61,769 nt of DNA from Peptostreptococcaceae bacterium. GTDB taxonomy: Bacteria > Bacillota > Clostridia > Peptostreptococcales > Peptostreptococcaceae. Position 1 is the stretch's first letter, and the number at the start of each line of letters is the position of its first letter. The notes below the pieces were generated by a model. That model was not told the origin of the DNA. It did not search any database and saw only the letters and a program-made list of their open reading frames with translations. This document shows positions 19,321 to 28,058 of the stretch, one piece after another. The translations under genes were made by a program, and so were the position numbers. Where the stretch lies: assembly GCA_025210335.1 (NCBI GenBank), contig JAOARY010000031.1:1-61769 (forward strand), read 5' to 3'.

Positions 19321-20868
19321 TTAATTTACATTTATCTTTATATTTTTTTTATCTTGTAATTTTTCTTTAAATTTTTCATTTTGTTCTTTTGATATATTTA
19401 ATGTATCTAATTCCTTTAGACTATCAATTACATTGATATTTGATATTTCATTATCGGATATATTTAAACTACTTAGACTTTTTAATTCTTTTAAAATATC
19501 TATATTATTTAATTTGTTATTTGATATATTCAAATAAACTACACCTTTTAAATTAGCTATATTCGATATATCTTTCAAATTATTATTCGATATATTTAAA
19601 TTAGTTAAATCACTTTGAAATACTGCATCTGATATATTTTGAATTTGATTATAAGAAATATTTAGTATATCCAATTCATCCAAACTATCAACAAAATCTA
19701 TATTCTTTAAATTACAATTTGTAAGCTCAAGATAATCAAAGCTTTTTTTATTTTTGCACATTTCATTTAGCTTAATTTCATCTAAATCACTATAACTTAT
19801 GGATAAACAGATCACATTTTTTAAATATCCTATTTGTTCTATATTTTTTAACTTCGTATATTCAAGGTCAATATCTTCTAAAGATTTACATTTCATAAGA
19901 TTCAAACAATCAATCTCTAAATTACCCTTAATATATAATTTTCTTGTTTCTTTTAAATTCGATATAAATCTAGTATCTTTTACATTGCAATCAACTAAAT
20001 AAAATACATCTACTGATTTTAAATTCTTAAAAATACTATCTAAATCAAATTTTGTTAAATCCATATTATGAAATTTTAATTCTTCTAAATAAGGCTTATT
20101 TGATAGACTTTGCAAATTATTAATCTCACAATTATTCAAAGTAAAAGTTCTATTATCATCAAATATATCAAAATTATCTATTTTGCAATTTATAAATTCT
20201 AATTCAATATAAAAATTATCAATATCACCAAAATTAAGTTCATTTACTTTCGTAAAATCATAATCTTTAAATATTAATTTATCTAAATTCGATAATTCTT
20301 CTAATTCCTCTAAATTTGATAAATCAAAACTATTATCAAATGTTAAACTATTTACTTCATTTAAATTTCCCTTTGTTAAATCTTTATTATAAATATTTAA
20401 CTCTTTTCTTATAGCTTCTTCTATTTTTTTATTTTCTAGCTCTACTTTCTCATAATATTTTTCATTTAATTTAAATGGATTTTGTATATCCACACCTAAT
20501 TTAGTTCCATCTGCCTTTAAAATATTTTTATCCACACAAAGATAATATATTTTATTATTTTCAAAAGGAAAATTATTAAACTCTAAAGATACACTGCTAC
20601 TATCATATGCATTCACCTTTATATAATCTTTGTACTTATCTTTATCAAAACTTTCATCCACTATATAAATATTTTTGCTACTTACATTATCATTAGATAA
20701 ATCTAAATCATCATAAAAACTCATTTTAAATCGATTCTCTTTGTAATCCATATCCATATCCACATAGAAAAAATCTTCATACTTTAAATAAGATTTTGCA
20801 AATGAAGATGATGTAAATAACATAACAAATACTAAAATAAAACCAAATTTTTTTATATTATTTTTCAT
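19321..20868 (-). CDS. Secreted leucine-rich-repeat protein, internalin-like (array member 3)
   Basis: 515 residues, the longest of the four paralogues. The signal peptide is cleaved after SSFA (about 25). The same Ig-like N-domain ends in YYLCVDKNILKADGTKLGVD. The cap segment (LTKGNLNEVNSLTF) is followed by about 13 LRRs, regular at the C-terminal end (LNISNNKLNNIDILKELKSL). The C-terminus is a Lys-rich cap shared with its neighbours. No wall anchor is seen. It starts 31 nt after the stop of the preceding LRR gene and is clearly co-transcribed. Sequence divergence between copies is high while architecture is conserved, as if binding surfaces have diversified. Confidence 0.85.
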   Translation of the reverse strand: MKNNIKKFGFILVFVMLFTSSSFAKSYLKYEDFFYVDMDMDYKENRFKMSFYDDLDLSNDNVSSKNIYIVDESFDKDKYKDYIKVNAYDSSSVSLEFNNFPFENNKIYYLCVDKNILKADGTKLGVDIQNPFKLNEKYYEKVELENKKIEEAIRKELNIYNKDLTKGNLNEVNSLTFDNSFDLSNLEELEELSNLDKLIFKDYDFTKVNELNFGDIDNFYIELEFINCKIDNFDIFDDNRTFTLNNCEINNLQSLSNKPYLEELKFHNMDLTKFDLDSIFKNLKSVDVFYLVDCNVKDTRFISNLKETRKLYIKGNLEIDCLNLMKCKSLEDIDLEYTKLKNIEQIGYLKNVICLSISYSDLDEIKLNEMCKNKKSFDYLELTNCNLKNIDFVDSLDELDILNISYNQIQNISDAVFQSDLTNLNISNNNLKDISNIANLKGVVYLNISNNKLNNIDILKELKSLSSLNISDNEISNINVIDSLKELDTLNISKEQNEKFKEKLQDKKNIKINVN

Positions 20869-20899
20869 GAACTTTCAATCCTTTCACTAATATTCATTT

Positions 20900-22366
20900 T
20901 TAATATCTATTGATTATATCTAGTTTTACTCCATCTAACTCATCTAATACATCTTTAAATTTATCTACTTGTATATCCGATAATATTATCTCTTCTAATG
21001 ATTTTAATTCCTTTAATACATCTATATTCGATATATTATTATCTGTAATACTTAATTGTTCTAACTTATCTAAACCTTTTAAAGCATCTATATTTTCTAT
21101 CTCATTATTTTTTAAGCATAAAAATCTTAAATTTTTCAAATTAGAAATTGCAGATATATCATTTAAATTATTATGACCTATTTCTAACCATTCTAAATTC
21201 TCTAAATCTGTTAAAAAATCAATAGATGAAATATTGCAATTAACTAATTCTAATTCATCTATACTGTTTATATTTCCCAAATAATTCAATTCATCATCAT
21301 CAATTTCACAATCATATAATGATAAAGATTTTAATTCCTTCATATCTTCTAAAGCTACTACATTTTTAAGAGTCGAATGAGATAAATCTAAATCTATAAG
21401 CAATTTTAAATTTTTTAAATCATCCAAATCAATTTCATTTCTCATTGATAATTCTAAATCTGTTATATTTTTAGAATCATTTAAAAAATTTAAATCATCA
21501 GATTCACAATTGCAAATTGATAGATTTTTTATATCCCATGTAGAAAAAATCTTTTCAAAATCTATTTCATTTAAATTCATATCCCAAAAATCTAGCATAT
21601 TGATGTTTTTAAAATTATCTATTCCATCAAAACTTTCAACATTAGCATTCTTAAATTCAATTTGTTCTAAAATTGGATTTTTATAAAATCCATTAAAATT
21701 CTTTATATAAGACTGATTAAATTTTAATTCATTACATTCATCTAGCTCTAATTTAAAATCTTCTAATTCACTCAAATCACAATTCTCAAAATTTAATGTA
21801 TATAAATTTTTTAGTAAATTTATTTCATCTAAATTTTTAAAATCTGTTAATTTTGAAATATTAACACTTTCACATTCTTCTAAATGTCCTTGAGTTAAAT
21901 CACCCTCAAATAACTCACACTCTTCTCTTATCGCCTTTTCAATATCTTTATTTTTTAATTCTATAATATTTGAATAATTATCACTTAATTTAAACGGACA
22001 TATTAACTCAACACCAAGTTTAGTCTCATCTTCCTTTGATAAATCTTTATCTACATATAATTTATATATTTTATTTGGTTCTAATTTAACATTAGCAAGG
22101 TCAACTATAACAAAATTATCAAAACTAGAAATGTAAAATTCCTCCATAGAAATCTTATTATTTTCTTCATCTACTATATATATATTATTATTTATATTTT
22201 CACGATCATTTAATATATTGTCCTCAAATAAAATTTCAATATTTTTTGTATTTATTTGAAAATCAGCAAAACCATTTAAACCACTATTTCCTTTTGCAAA
22301 TGCCCCTGATGTAAATAAAGTAATCATAAGCAAAAAGCTCCCAATTTTTCTTATAACATTTTTCAA
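20900..22366 (-). CDS. Secreted leucine-rich-repeat protein, internalin-like (array member 2)
   Basis: 488 residues. The signal peptide is cleaved after GAFA (about 24). The Ig-like N-domain (about 30-125) is followed by a cap LTQGHLEECESVNIS and about 11 LRRs, ending DNNISNIDVLKELKSL and a C-cap VDKFKDVLDELDGVKLD. It is the first gene of the three-gene LRR operon. A terminator separates it from the fourth LRR gene upstream, and the 128-nt gap must hold its promoter, but I see no strong -35/-10 pair. A good ribosome site (AGGGGG) precedes the ATG. Confidence 0.85.
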   Translation of the reverse strand: MKNVIRKIGSFLLMITLFTSGAFAKGNSGLNGFADFQINTKNIEILFEDNILNDRENINNNIYIVDEENNKISMEEFYISSFDNFVIVDLANVKLEPNKIYKLYVDKDLSKEDETKLGVELICPFKLSDNYSNIIELKNKDIEKAIREECELFEGDLTQGHLEECESVNISKLTDFKNLDEINLLKNLYTLNFENCDLSELEDFKLELDECNELKFNQSYIKNFNGFYKNPILEQIEFKNANVESFDGIDNFKNINMLDFWDMNLNEIDFEKIFSTWDIKNLSICNCESDDLNFLNDSKNITDLELSMRNEIDLDDLKNLKLLIDLDLSHSTLKNVVALEDMKELKSLSLYDCEIDDDELNYLGNINSIDELELVNCNISSIDFLTDLENLEWLEIGHNNLNDISAISNLKNLRFLCLKNNEIENIDALKGLDKLEQLSITDNNISNIDVLKELKSLEEIILSDIQVDKFKDVLDELDGVKLDIINRY

Positions 22367-22472
22367 AATAATACCCCCTAATTTAATTTTTTGTAATTAT
22401 ACCAATTAAATTTTATTATATATTTATATTTCTTACAATATAATTACCTGAATATAATGTTTACAAAAAATT

Positions 22473-22501
22473 AAGATTAGAATATTTAATATTCTAATCT
22501 T
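22473..22501 (-). terminator. Terminator hairpin overlapping the stop codon of LRR gene 1
   Basis: A perfect 13-bp stem (22473-22485 with 22489-22501) and 3-nt loop, followed by a T-tract on the minus strand. The upstream arm includes the TAG stop and last two codons of the gene ending at 22494. Confidence 0.8.
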
Positions 22502-23723
22502 CTATCATAATCCATAAATCATCTATTTTTTCTTCTAATTTTTCTATTTCTTCTTCAAATTTATCTAATTGTGCTTCATCAAATTGTATTATTTCTAATT
22601 TATCTAAATCAAACAAAGGACTTATATCTTCTATATCATTATATGATATATCTAATCTTTCTATACTTTTATATTTAGAAAGTAACGTAATATCTTTTAT
22701 ACTATTGTGTGATATATTTAAATCATATACATTATCTAAATTTGGTATATCACTTATGTTTTCTATATTCATATTAGATAAATCCAATACTTTAAATGGC
22801 TTAGATTCATCCAAATCTAAATTTACTACTTTATCTATTTTATCTAATTCTTCTATTGAATCTTCATTTTTTAGTGAAATATTTTTATAAACTATCTTTT
22901 TGATATCAGTATTTTTCAAACCATAAAAATCATCAAATTCACATGAATATAATTCTAATTTTTTTAAATTTACAATCTTAGAAAGTATATTCATATTAAA
23001 AACTTTGCATCCACTTAATTCTAAATATTCTAGGCTATCAATATCTATATACAAATCTTCATTTCTCAAATCACAATTTTCCATTACTATTTCTTCAAAA
23101 TTTTTAAACTTAGGAAAATCTGTTAAATTTGAAAAGTCAATATTTCTAAAATCTAATTCCCTTAATCCTTTTAATTTTTCTAAATCGACTAGAGTTTTTA
23201 TATTTGCATTATCCTTTATAATTAATCTTTCTATTTCAAATAGCATTTTTTGTGTAACTTCTTCATCTTCTTTAAGATCTAATTCATCTTTTATAATGCT
23301 CTCTATTTCTTTATCTTCAAATTCTATATTTGAATCTTCTTTATTCATGCGAAATTTTAAAGTTCCACCTTTTTCAAGTTCATTACCATAAGCATCTTCA
23401 AACTTATCTATCTCAAGACTATAATTAACATCTTCTTCATAATCAAATTTAGGTATAACTTCTATAGTTTTTTTGTCATCCTTTAATCTAACATCTATAT
23501 CGTATTTTCTTTTACTTATGTCATCATTTAATTCAAAACAATCTTCTATTTTAGACATATCATCTTCATTTATAATATTGCTAAATTCAATAGTCCACAC
23601 CTTTCTTTCATCTTCTATAATTCTTATTTTATCAAAAACTTCATTTGTAATAGCATTGGAGTTTGATTTGAATGCTATTACAAATACTAATATTACAACT
23701 AAATTCTTTAATATTTTTTTCAT
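22494..23723 (-). CDS. Secreted leucine-rich-repeat protein with SbsA-type Ig domain (array member 1)
   Basis: 409 residues, the shortest and most acidic of the array. The signal peptide is cleaved after SNA (about 24). An SbsA/Big_5-like Ig domain (about 28-125) contains the family's LKDDKKTIEVIPKFDYE and DAYGNELEKGGTLKF strands. Seven or so LRRs follow, with the last two regular (LNISHNSIKDITLLSKYKSI). It ends in a Glu-rich helix (FEEEIEKLEEKID). It is transcribed alone, since its stop codon is inside a terminator. Exported, no anchor motif, function unknown. Confidence 0.85.
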   Translation of the reverse strand: MKKILKNLVVILVFVIAFKSNSNAITNEVFDKIRIIEDERKVWTIEFSNIINEDDMSKIEDCFELNDDISKRKYDIDVRLKDDKKTIEVIPKFDYEEDVNYSLEIDKFEDAYGNELEKGGTLKFRMNKEDSNIEFEDKEIESIIKDELDLKEDEEVTQKMLFEIERLIIKDNANIKTLVDLEKLKGLRELDFRNIDFSNLTDFPKFKNFEEIVMENCDLRNEDLYIDIDSLEYLELSGCKVFNMNILSKIVNLKKLELYSCEFDDFYGLKNTDIKKIVYKNISLKNEDSIEELDKIDKVVNLDLDESKPFKVLDLSNMNIENISDIPNLDNVYDLNISHNSIKDITLLSKYKSIERLDISYNDIEDISPLFDLDKLEIIQFDEAQLDKFEEEIEKLEEKIDDLWIMIED

Positions 23724-23830
23724 ACTTCCCCCTATTTTTTAGTTTTTTTATACAGCATATTCATTTATATCATAATCTTTGGTTAGTTTCAATAAATATA
23801 GGTTCAATGAAATAATTTTGTAAAATTTAA

Positions 23831-23859
23831 TTGCAAAATAATAATAAAAGTATTATAAT
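23831..23859 (+). promoter_or_regulatory. Promoter of the MFS gene
   Basis: TTGCAA (23831-23836), a 17-nt spacer, then TATAAT (23854-23859), a near-consensus sigma-A promoter. It gives a leader of about 140 nt before the TTG start of the transporter, ample for an attenuator. Confidence 0.7.
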
Positions 23860-23911
23860 AAAAAGGAATTTAAAATTATTATTTAAAATATATTTTAATA
23901 AGGAGGATGTT

Positions 23912-23929
23912 ATGATTAGACCAATTTAA
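23912..23929 (+). CDS. Possible five-residue leader peptide (MIRPI)
   Basis: An ATG five bases after a perfect AGGAGG opens a five-codon ORF, MIRPI, ending in TAA. It lies inside the leader of the MFS transporter gene, 75 nt before that gene's start. Short leader peptides in this position control induction of several Gram-positive antibiotic-resistance genes by ribosome stalling. Here the role is inferred from position and the strength of the ribosome site alone. Confidence 0.4.
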   Translation: MIRPI

Positions 23930-24004
23930 TTACCCAATATATCTAATTTAATAAAAAAATTATTTATATTGCAATTTTGTTTTTGCAAAATGGAGGTAGT
24001 TAAA

Positions 24005-25165
24005 TTGAATAAGAGAAATTATTATTTGCTTTGTCTAATTGTATTCCTACAAGGATTTGTATTTTATGGACCCTTTGCTTTTGTATATAGACAATCAAGG
24101 GGTCTTTTTGCGTCTGATATATTTATTATAGAAACTATATTTTTAGCCGTTTCTATGCTAATGGAAATACCATTTGGATATATTAGTGATAAGTTTGGGT
24201 ATAAAAAAACACTTATAATATCTAATTTTTTATTTTTTATATCTAAAATAGTATTTTATAAGAGTTATTCTTTATATGGATTTTTAATAGAAAGAATACT
24301 TCTTGCAATATCATTTGCTGGTCTTTCTGGTTGTGATACTTCTATGCTTTATAAATCTGTATCAAAAGATAATTCTTATAAAGCATTTACTAAATATAAT
24401 CTATCCTCTCAAATAGGTGTATTTTTAGGATTTTTACTTTCTGGATTCATAGTAAAAATATCATTAGATTCTACTGCTTTGTTTACTATTTATCCTTATT
24501 TTATAGCTTTTTTATTGACTTTATTCTTAAATGATGTTGATTACGAAAAAGAAAATTTATCTTTTTTAATCACTTTTAAAGAGGCTTTTGTATCTAAAAA
24601 ATTTATACTATTAATTTTGGCAATAGGAATATTTAAAGAACTTATAATGTATCTAACTGTATTTTTGTCTCAAATAAAATACACTAATATAGGTATTGAT
24701 TTGAAATATTTTGGACTTTTAACATTATCACTTCAGTTCTTTAGAATATTAGCCGCCAAGATAAGTGGTCATATTAAAAAAAATCAGTATAAAATTATAA
24801 TATCAATCATGATATTTTCCATAATATCTATACTATTATTGGCTTCTAACACTAATATATATATAGTCATAGGCTTAATTATGATTCTTGGCTTTAATCA
24901 TAGTTTTGTAATCCCAATATTTATTGATATACAAAATAAAAATATAAAAACAGATAATAGAGCAACTATATTATCTATTAATTCTATGATGATTAGTCTA
25001 GCTTTATTGCCTATAAATCCTTTAATTGGCTTTATAACAGATACTTCTTTAAACTACGCATTATTGTTTATTTCTTTTGTTTTTATTATCTGTTTATCTA
25101 TAGTTATTTATTATTCAAAAAAAATAAATAAAAAAGATCAAAATAAAGCTAATAAGACAAAATAA
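24005..25165 (+). CDS. MFS transporter (probable drug or small-molecule exporter)
   Basis: A 386-residue protein with 12 predicted membrane segments. The MFS A-motif-like loop between helices 2 and 3 reads GYISDKFGYKKT; helix 1 begins NKRNYYLLCLIVFLQG. I set the start at TTG 24005, because GGAGG lies 8 nt before it. The frame opens at 23969 but has no ribosome site there. The gene has its own promoter and leader (23831-24004) and ends at a large hairpin. The substrate is not readable. The leader with a possible micro-ORF is compatible with an inducible efflux pump. Confidence 0.85.
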   Translation: MNKRNYYLLCLIVFLQGFVFYGPFAFVYRQSRGLFASDIFIIETIFLAVSMLMEIPFGYISDKFGYKKTLIISNFLFFISKIVFYKSYSLYGFLIERILLAISFAGLSGCDTSMLYKSVSKDNSYKAFTKYNLSSQIGVFLGFLLSGFIVKISLDSTALFTIYPYFIAFLLTLFLNDVDYEKENLSFLITFKEAFVSKKFILLILAIGIFKELIMYLTVFLSQIKYTNIGIDLKYFGLLTLSLQFFRILAAKISGHIKKNQYKIIISIMIFSIISILLLASNTNIYIVIGLIMILGFNHSFVIPIFIDIQNKNIKTDNRATILSINSMMISLALLPINPLIGFITDTSLNYALLFISFVFIICLSIVIYYSKKINKKDQNKANKTK

Positions 25166-25203
25166 TATATTTATAAAATATTTATTTAATAAATTTCAAA
25201 TAA

Positions 25204-25298
25204 AAAAAGCTATTGTATTAAAAAGTTTTCAAAAATATATTATTTTTTATAAGTAAAATAATATATTTTGATATTTCTTCTTATTACAATAGCTTTTT
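25204..25298. terminator. Large two-level hairpin between convergent genes
   Basis: The outer stem AAAAAGCTATTGTA (25204-25217 with 25285-25298) encloses an inner 15-bp perfect AT stem (25232-25246 with 25255-25269). T-runs follow on both strands. It probably terminates both the MFS gene and the minus-strand asparaginase gene, though a small palindromic insertion is possible. Confidence 0.65.
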
Positions 25299-25359
25299 GA
25301 TATTGTCAAAAATTTTTTAGTTTTTAATATAATTATAGCTAAAACACTTTTTCATATTA

Positions 25360-26388
25360 TTAAAAATCTACGCTAAATGTATGAACATCTGAATCAATAT
25401 CATCCATAACAGGCTCATTCATTATCTCTTTAACTTCTTCATTCGTTTTTGCATTTCCTAATGCCCACATTAATTTTGAAACAATCGCTTCTCTACTCAT
25501 ATCCTTGCAAAAAATAATATTTTTATCTATTAATTTTCTACCAACTTCATAAATACTTAAATCCACGCCTTCTTGAGTACATTGTGTTGTAACCGCTACA
25601 CAAATTCCTGCATCAACAAGTTCTATAACCTTAGATGTTATATCATGATTCTCAAAAGGTATTCCACCGATTCCAAAACTCTCTATTATAACACCTTTAT
25701 AATTTTCTTTTATATAATCAAATATAGAAGGATTAATCCCTGGAAATAATTTAATAAGCATTACATTAGTATCTATATCATCCTTATATTCAAGCCCTCT
25801 TGCTTGACTTTTTTTGAACTTATCTTTAATCTGTTCATTATAATATACCTTGCCATATTTAACCTTTGCTATGTACGGATAATTTACACTTTCAAAAGCA
25901 TCCAGACTTCTTGTTTTTGTCTTCATCGCTCTTGTTCCATTTATTATTTTTCCATCAAAAGCTACAAATACTCCACAAATATTTTCTGTTGCAAATTTAA
26001 TAGCATCAAATAGATTTTGTTTTGCATCTGTTCCAAACTCTTCAATAGAAAACTGTGCGCCTGTAAGCACTACTGGTTTTCTAATTCCATTTAACATATA
26101 ACTAAGTCCTGCTGATGTATAAGCCATTGTATCAGTTCCATGAGTTACTACAAAACCATCAAATTCACTATAATTATCCTTTATAGTTTTTGCAATGTCT
26201 TTCCAAAATATAGGATTCATATTGGTACTATCAATACTCATAAGATGAATTCCATTAATATCTGCTATTTCTCTTACTTCTTTAACATGATCCAATAAAT
26301 CTTCAAATGAATATTTTGGAGATAGTCCATTTTCATCTAACGAACATGCTATTGTTCCACCTGTTGCAATTAGTAATATTTTTTTCAT
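25360..26388 (-). CDS. ansA: L-asparaginase (type I, cytosolic)
   Basis: A 342-residue enzyme without signal peptide. The N-terminal TGGTIACS carries the first catalytic Thr, and THGTDTMAYT the second Thr/Asp pair with the conserved Lys later (LTGAQ region). It hydrolyses asparagine to aspartate and ammonia. The second ATG (26388) is preferred because AAGGAG is 8 nt before it and only 2 nt before the first ATG. Monocistronic; asnA, which does the reverse conversion, is at 55.6 kb. Confidence 0.93.
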   Translation of the reverse strand: MKKILLIATGGTIACSLDENGLSPKYSFEDLLDHVKEVREIADINGIHLMSIDSTNMNPIFWKDIAKTIKDNYSEFDGFVVTHGTDTMAYTSAGLSYMLNGIRKPVVLTGAQFSIEEFGTDAKQNLFDAIKFATENICGVFVAFDGKIINGTRAMKTKTRSLDAFESVNYPYIAKVKYGKVYYNEQIKDKFKKSQARGLEYKDDIDTNVMLIKLFPGINPSIFDYIKENYKGVIIESFGIGGIPFENHDITSKVIELVDAGICVAVTTQCTQEGVDLSIYEVGRKLIDKNIIFCKDMSREAIVSKLMWALGNAKTNEEVKEIMNEPVMDDIDSDVHTFSVDF

Positions 26389-26567
26389 ATTCATAACTCC
26401 TTACAATTCTATTCTTGTAATACAACTTTGCTCAAAATAACATTATTAAAATTCAAGCAAACGTTTTTATAATAATTTAAAAAAATAATATTTCCACATA
26501 ATTATTATTTTCCTATAATAAGTTTCATGAAGCATTTAATTTTTTGCAAAATAAAAATGTAGTAAAC

Positions 26568-26583
26568 ACTACACTTATATTTT
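26568..26583. promoter_or_regulatory. Dyad TGTAGT-N4-ACTACA upstream of ansA
   Basis: A perfect 6-bp dyad with a 4-nt centre, in the 363-nt gap between the ansA start and the TlpA-like gene stop. It is reminiscent of winged-helix repressor operators. I could not place a convincing promoter around it. The remainder of this gap holds only the terminator at 26687-26741. Confidence 0.3.
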
Positions 26584-26686
26584 AATATTTTTATTTTATT
26601 TATACAAGAAATCTTATTTTTATATCTTTGTATTATCAAAGAATAATTTTTTATAAGGCTTGAAATAACTAATATTAAATCTATAC

Positions 26687-26741
26687 AAAAATATCCTAAA
26701 AGATAAACTTTTTTATATAGTTTACCTATTAGGATATTTTT
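26687..26741 (-). terminator. Terminator of the TlpA-like gene
   Basis: The outer stem AAAAATATCCTAA (26687-26699 with 26729-26741) extends into an inner AGATAAACT/AGTTTACCT stem. A T-run follows on the minus strand. Confidence 0.75.
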
Positions 26742-26751
26742 ATTATCTATC

Positions 26752-27897
26752 TTATTTATTCATTTCACTTAATATCTTATCTATTTCTTTTCTATATTCA
26801 TCCTTAGATCTTGTACCTACAATTGGCTTTCCTACTATATTTCCTTTTGAATCAACAAATATAGTTGTTGGAACACCTGTAACAGATGATAATAAATTAT
26901 TACTTAAATTTTCATCTGGGATAATATTAGTAAAATTAGCTTTCTTTTGATCTAATATTTTCTTAGCTAATTCAATACCTTCACTATCATCCTTTGATTT
27001 AATATCAGATACAAGACCTATTAAATTCATCTCTTCATCTTTAATATCTGTATATAGTTCCTGTAAGTCTGGCATTTCATTTATACATGGTCCACAAAAA
27101 GTACCCCAAATATTTATCATAGTAAGTTTTTTATCCTTAAATATATCTTGTGTAACTTTATTAGAATCTAAATTAACTGTATCAAAGCTAATAGCATTTT
27201 TCGAAATTTCATTAAGCTTATCTTCTTGAGTTATAGGCTTGTAAAACTCTAATGTACCTTCAAATTCTTCTAATTTAGATATTATCTTATCATATTCTGC
27301 TTTTGATTCTTCCGATAATTCCTTATCTAAATCATAAGTTGATATATAATAAGATAAATTATCTATTTCCTTTACAAGCTTGTTATTTGTAGTATTAGTT
27401 ATTTCTTCAACCTTTGTATTTTCATCTAATAAATCCTTATTTACAATATTTACAGATACAACTTTTTGCATTTTTTCAAAAGCTCTTTTATAAAAATCTT
27501 GAATTTCATTATTTAATTCATCTGACATTCCACCATTTTCATCAGATTCTGCTTTTAATTTTCCGTCCAAAATATTGCTTTCTTCTAAGAATTTATTGTA
27601 TTCTTCCTTTGGAAAATAACTAAATTCTATAGCTCCATATAAAACTTGATCATTTGATCCACCTAATACTGATGGTCCAAAATTATCCATACCCGACCAA
27701 GCTTCTATTTTCTTAAATTTGATTCCAAGATCATCAAATTTCATCAAAGAACTATCTGCTTCTTCTTTTGCCATATCTTTTTCATTAGTATCTACACTAA
27801 CTTCTTCCTTCTTATCTTGATCCCCATTAGAATTATTACAAGCTACTAAAGATGCACTAAGCATCAAACCTAAACATAATGATATAAATTTTTTCAT
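26752..27897 (-). CDS. TlpA/ResA-like thioredoxin-fold lipoprotein
   Basis: 381 residues. The lipoprotein signal ends in LVAC. A middle domain of about 200 residues has no recognised family and shows YF..Y..FLE-type patterns (EFSYFPKEEYNKFLEES). From about 240 a TlpA domain follows with the redox motif WGTFCGPCINEMP and GVPTTIFVDSKGN (cis-Pro before Thr). Membrane-anchored outside the cell, it likely reduces disulfides in exported proteins. The start at 27897 has an AGAGGGG ribosome site and gives a clean signal peptide; the longer frame does not. The electron donor (CcdA-like) is not in the window. Confidence 0.85.
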   Translation of the reverse strand: MKKFISLCLGLMLSASLVACNNSNGDQDKKEEVSVDTNEKDMAKEEADSSLMKFDDLGIKFKKIEAWSGMDNFGPSVLGGSNDQVLYGAIEFSYFPKEEYNKFLEESNILDGKLKAESDENGGMSDELNNEIQDFYKRAFEKMQKVVSVNIVNKDLLDENTKVEEITNTTNNKLVKEIDNLSYYISTYDLDKELSEESKAEYDKIISKLEEFEGTLEFYKPITQEDKLNEISKNAISFDTVNLDSNKVTQDIFKDKKLTMINIWGTFCGPCINEMPDLQELYTDIKDEEMNLIGLVSDIKSKDDSEGIELAKKILDQKKANFTNIIPDENLSNNLLSSVTGVPTTIFVDSKGNIVGKPIVGTRSKDEYRKEIDKILSEMNK

Positions 27898-28058
27898 TTT
27901 AATCCCCTCTCTATTTGTCTTATAACTATTCTTGCATATAATCAAATATTTTTTAACTACTAAATGTTTACAAAATTTTTATAAAACAAATATTTTCTTT
28001 ATGATAATATAATAATTTATTAAAATTAAAACTGGATTAAATTCGTATTAATTTAAAC

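Noticed and set aside
22367..22493. Strong promoter for the three-gene LRR operon
   Set aside because: A TATAAT-like box is present but no acceptable -35 at 16-18 nt, so I did not list one.
25204..25298. Large two-level hairpin as a miniature transposable element
   Set aside because: No target-site duplication is visible and several other convergent gene pairs here have equally long terminators. Kept as a terminator.
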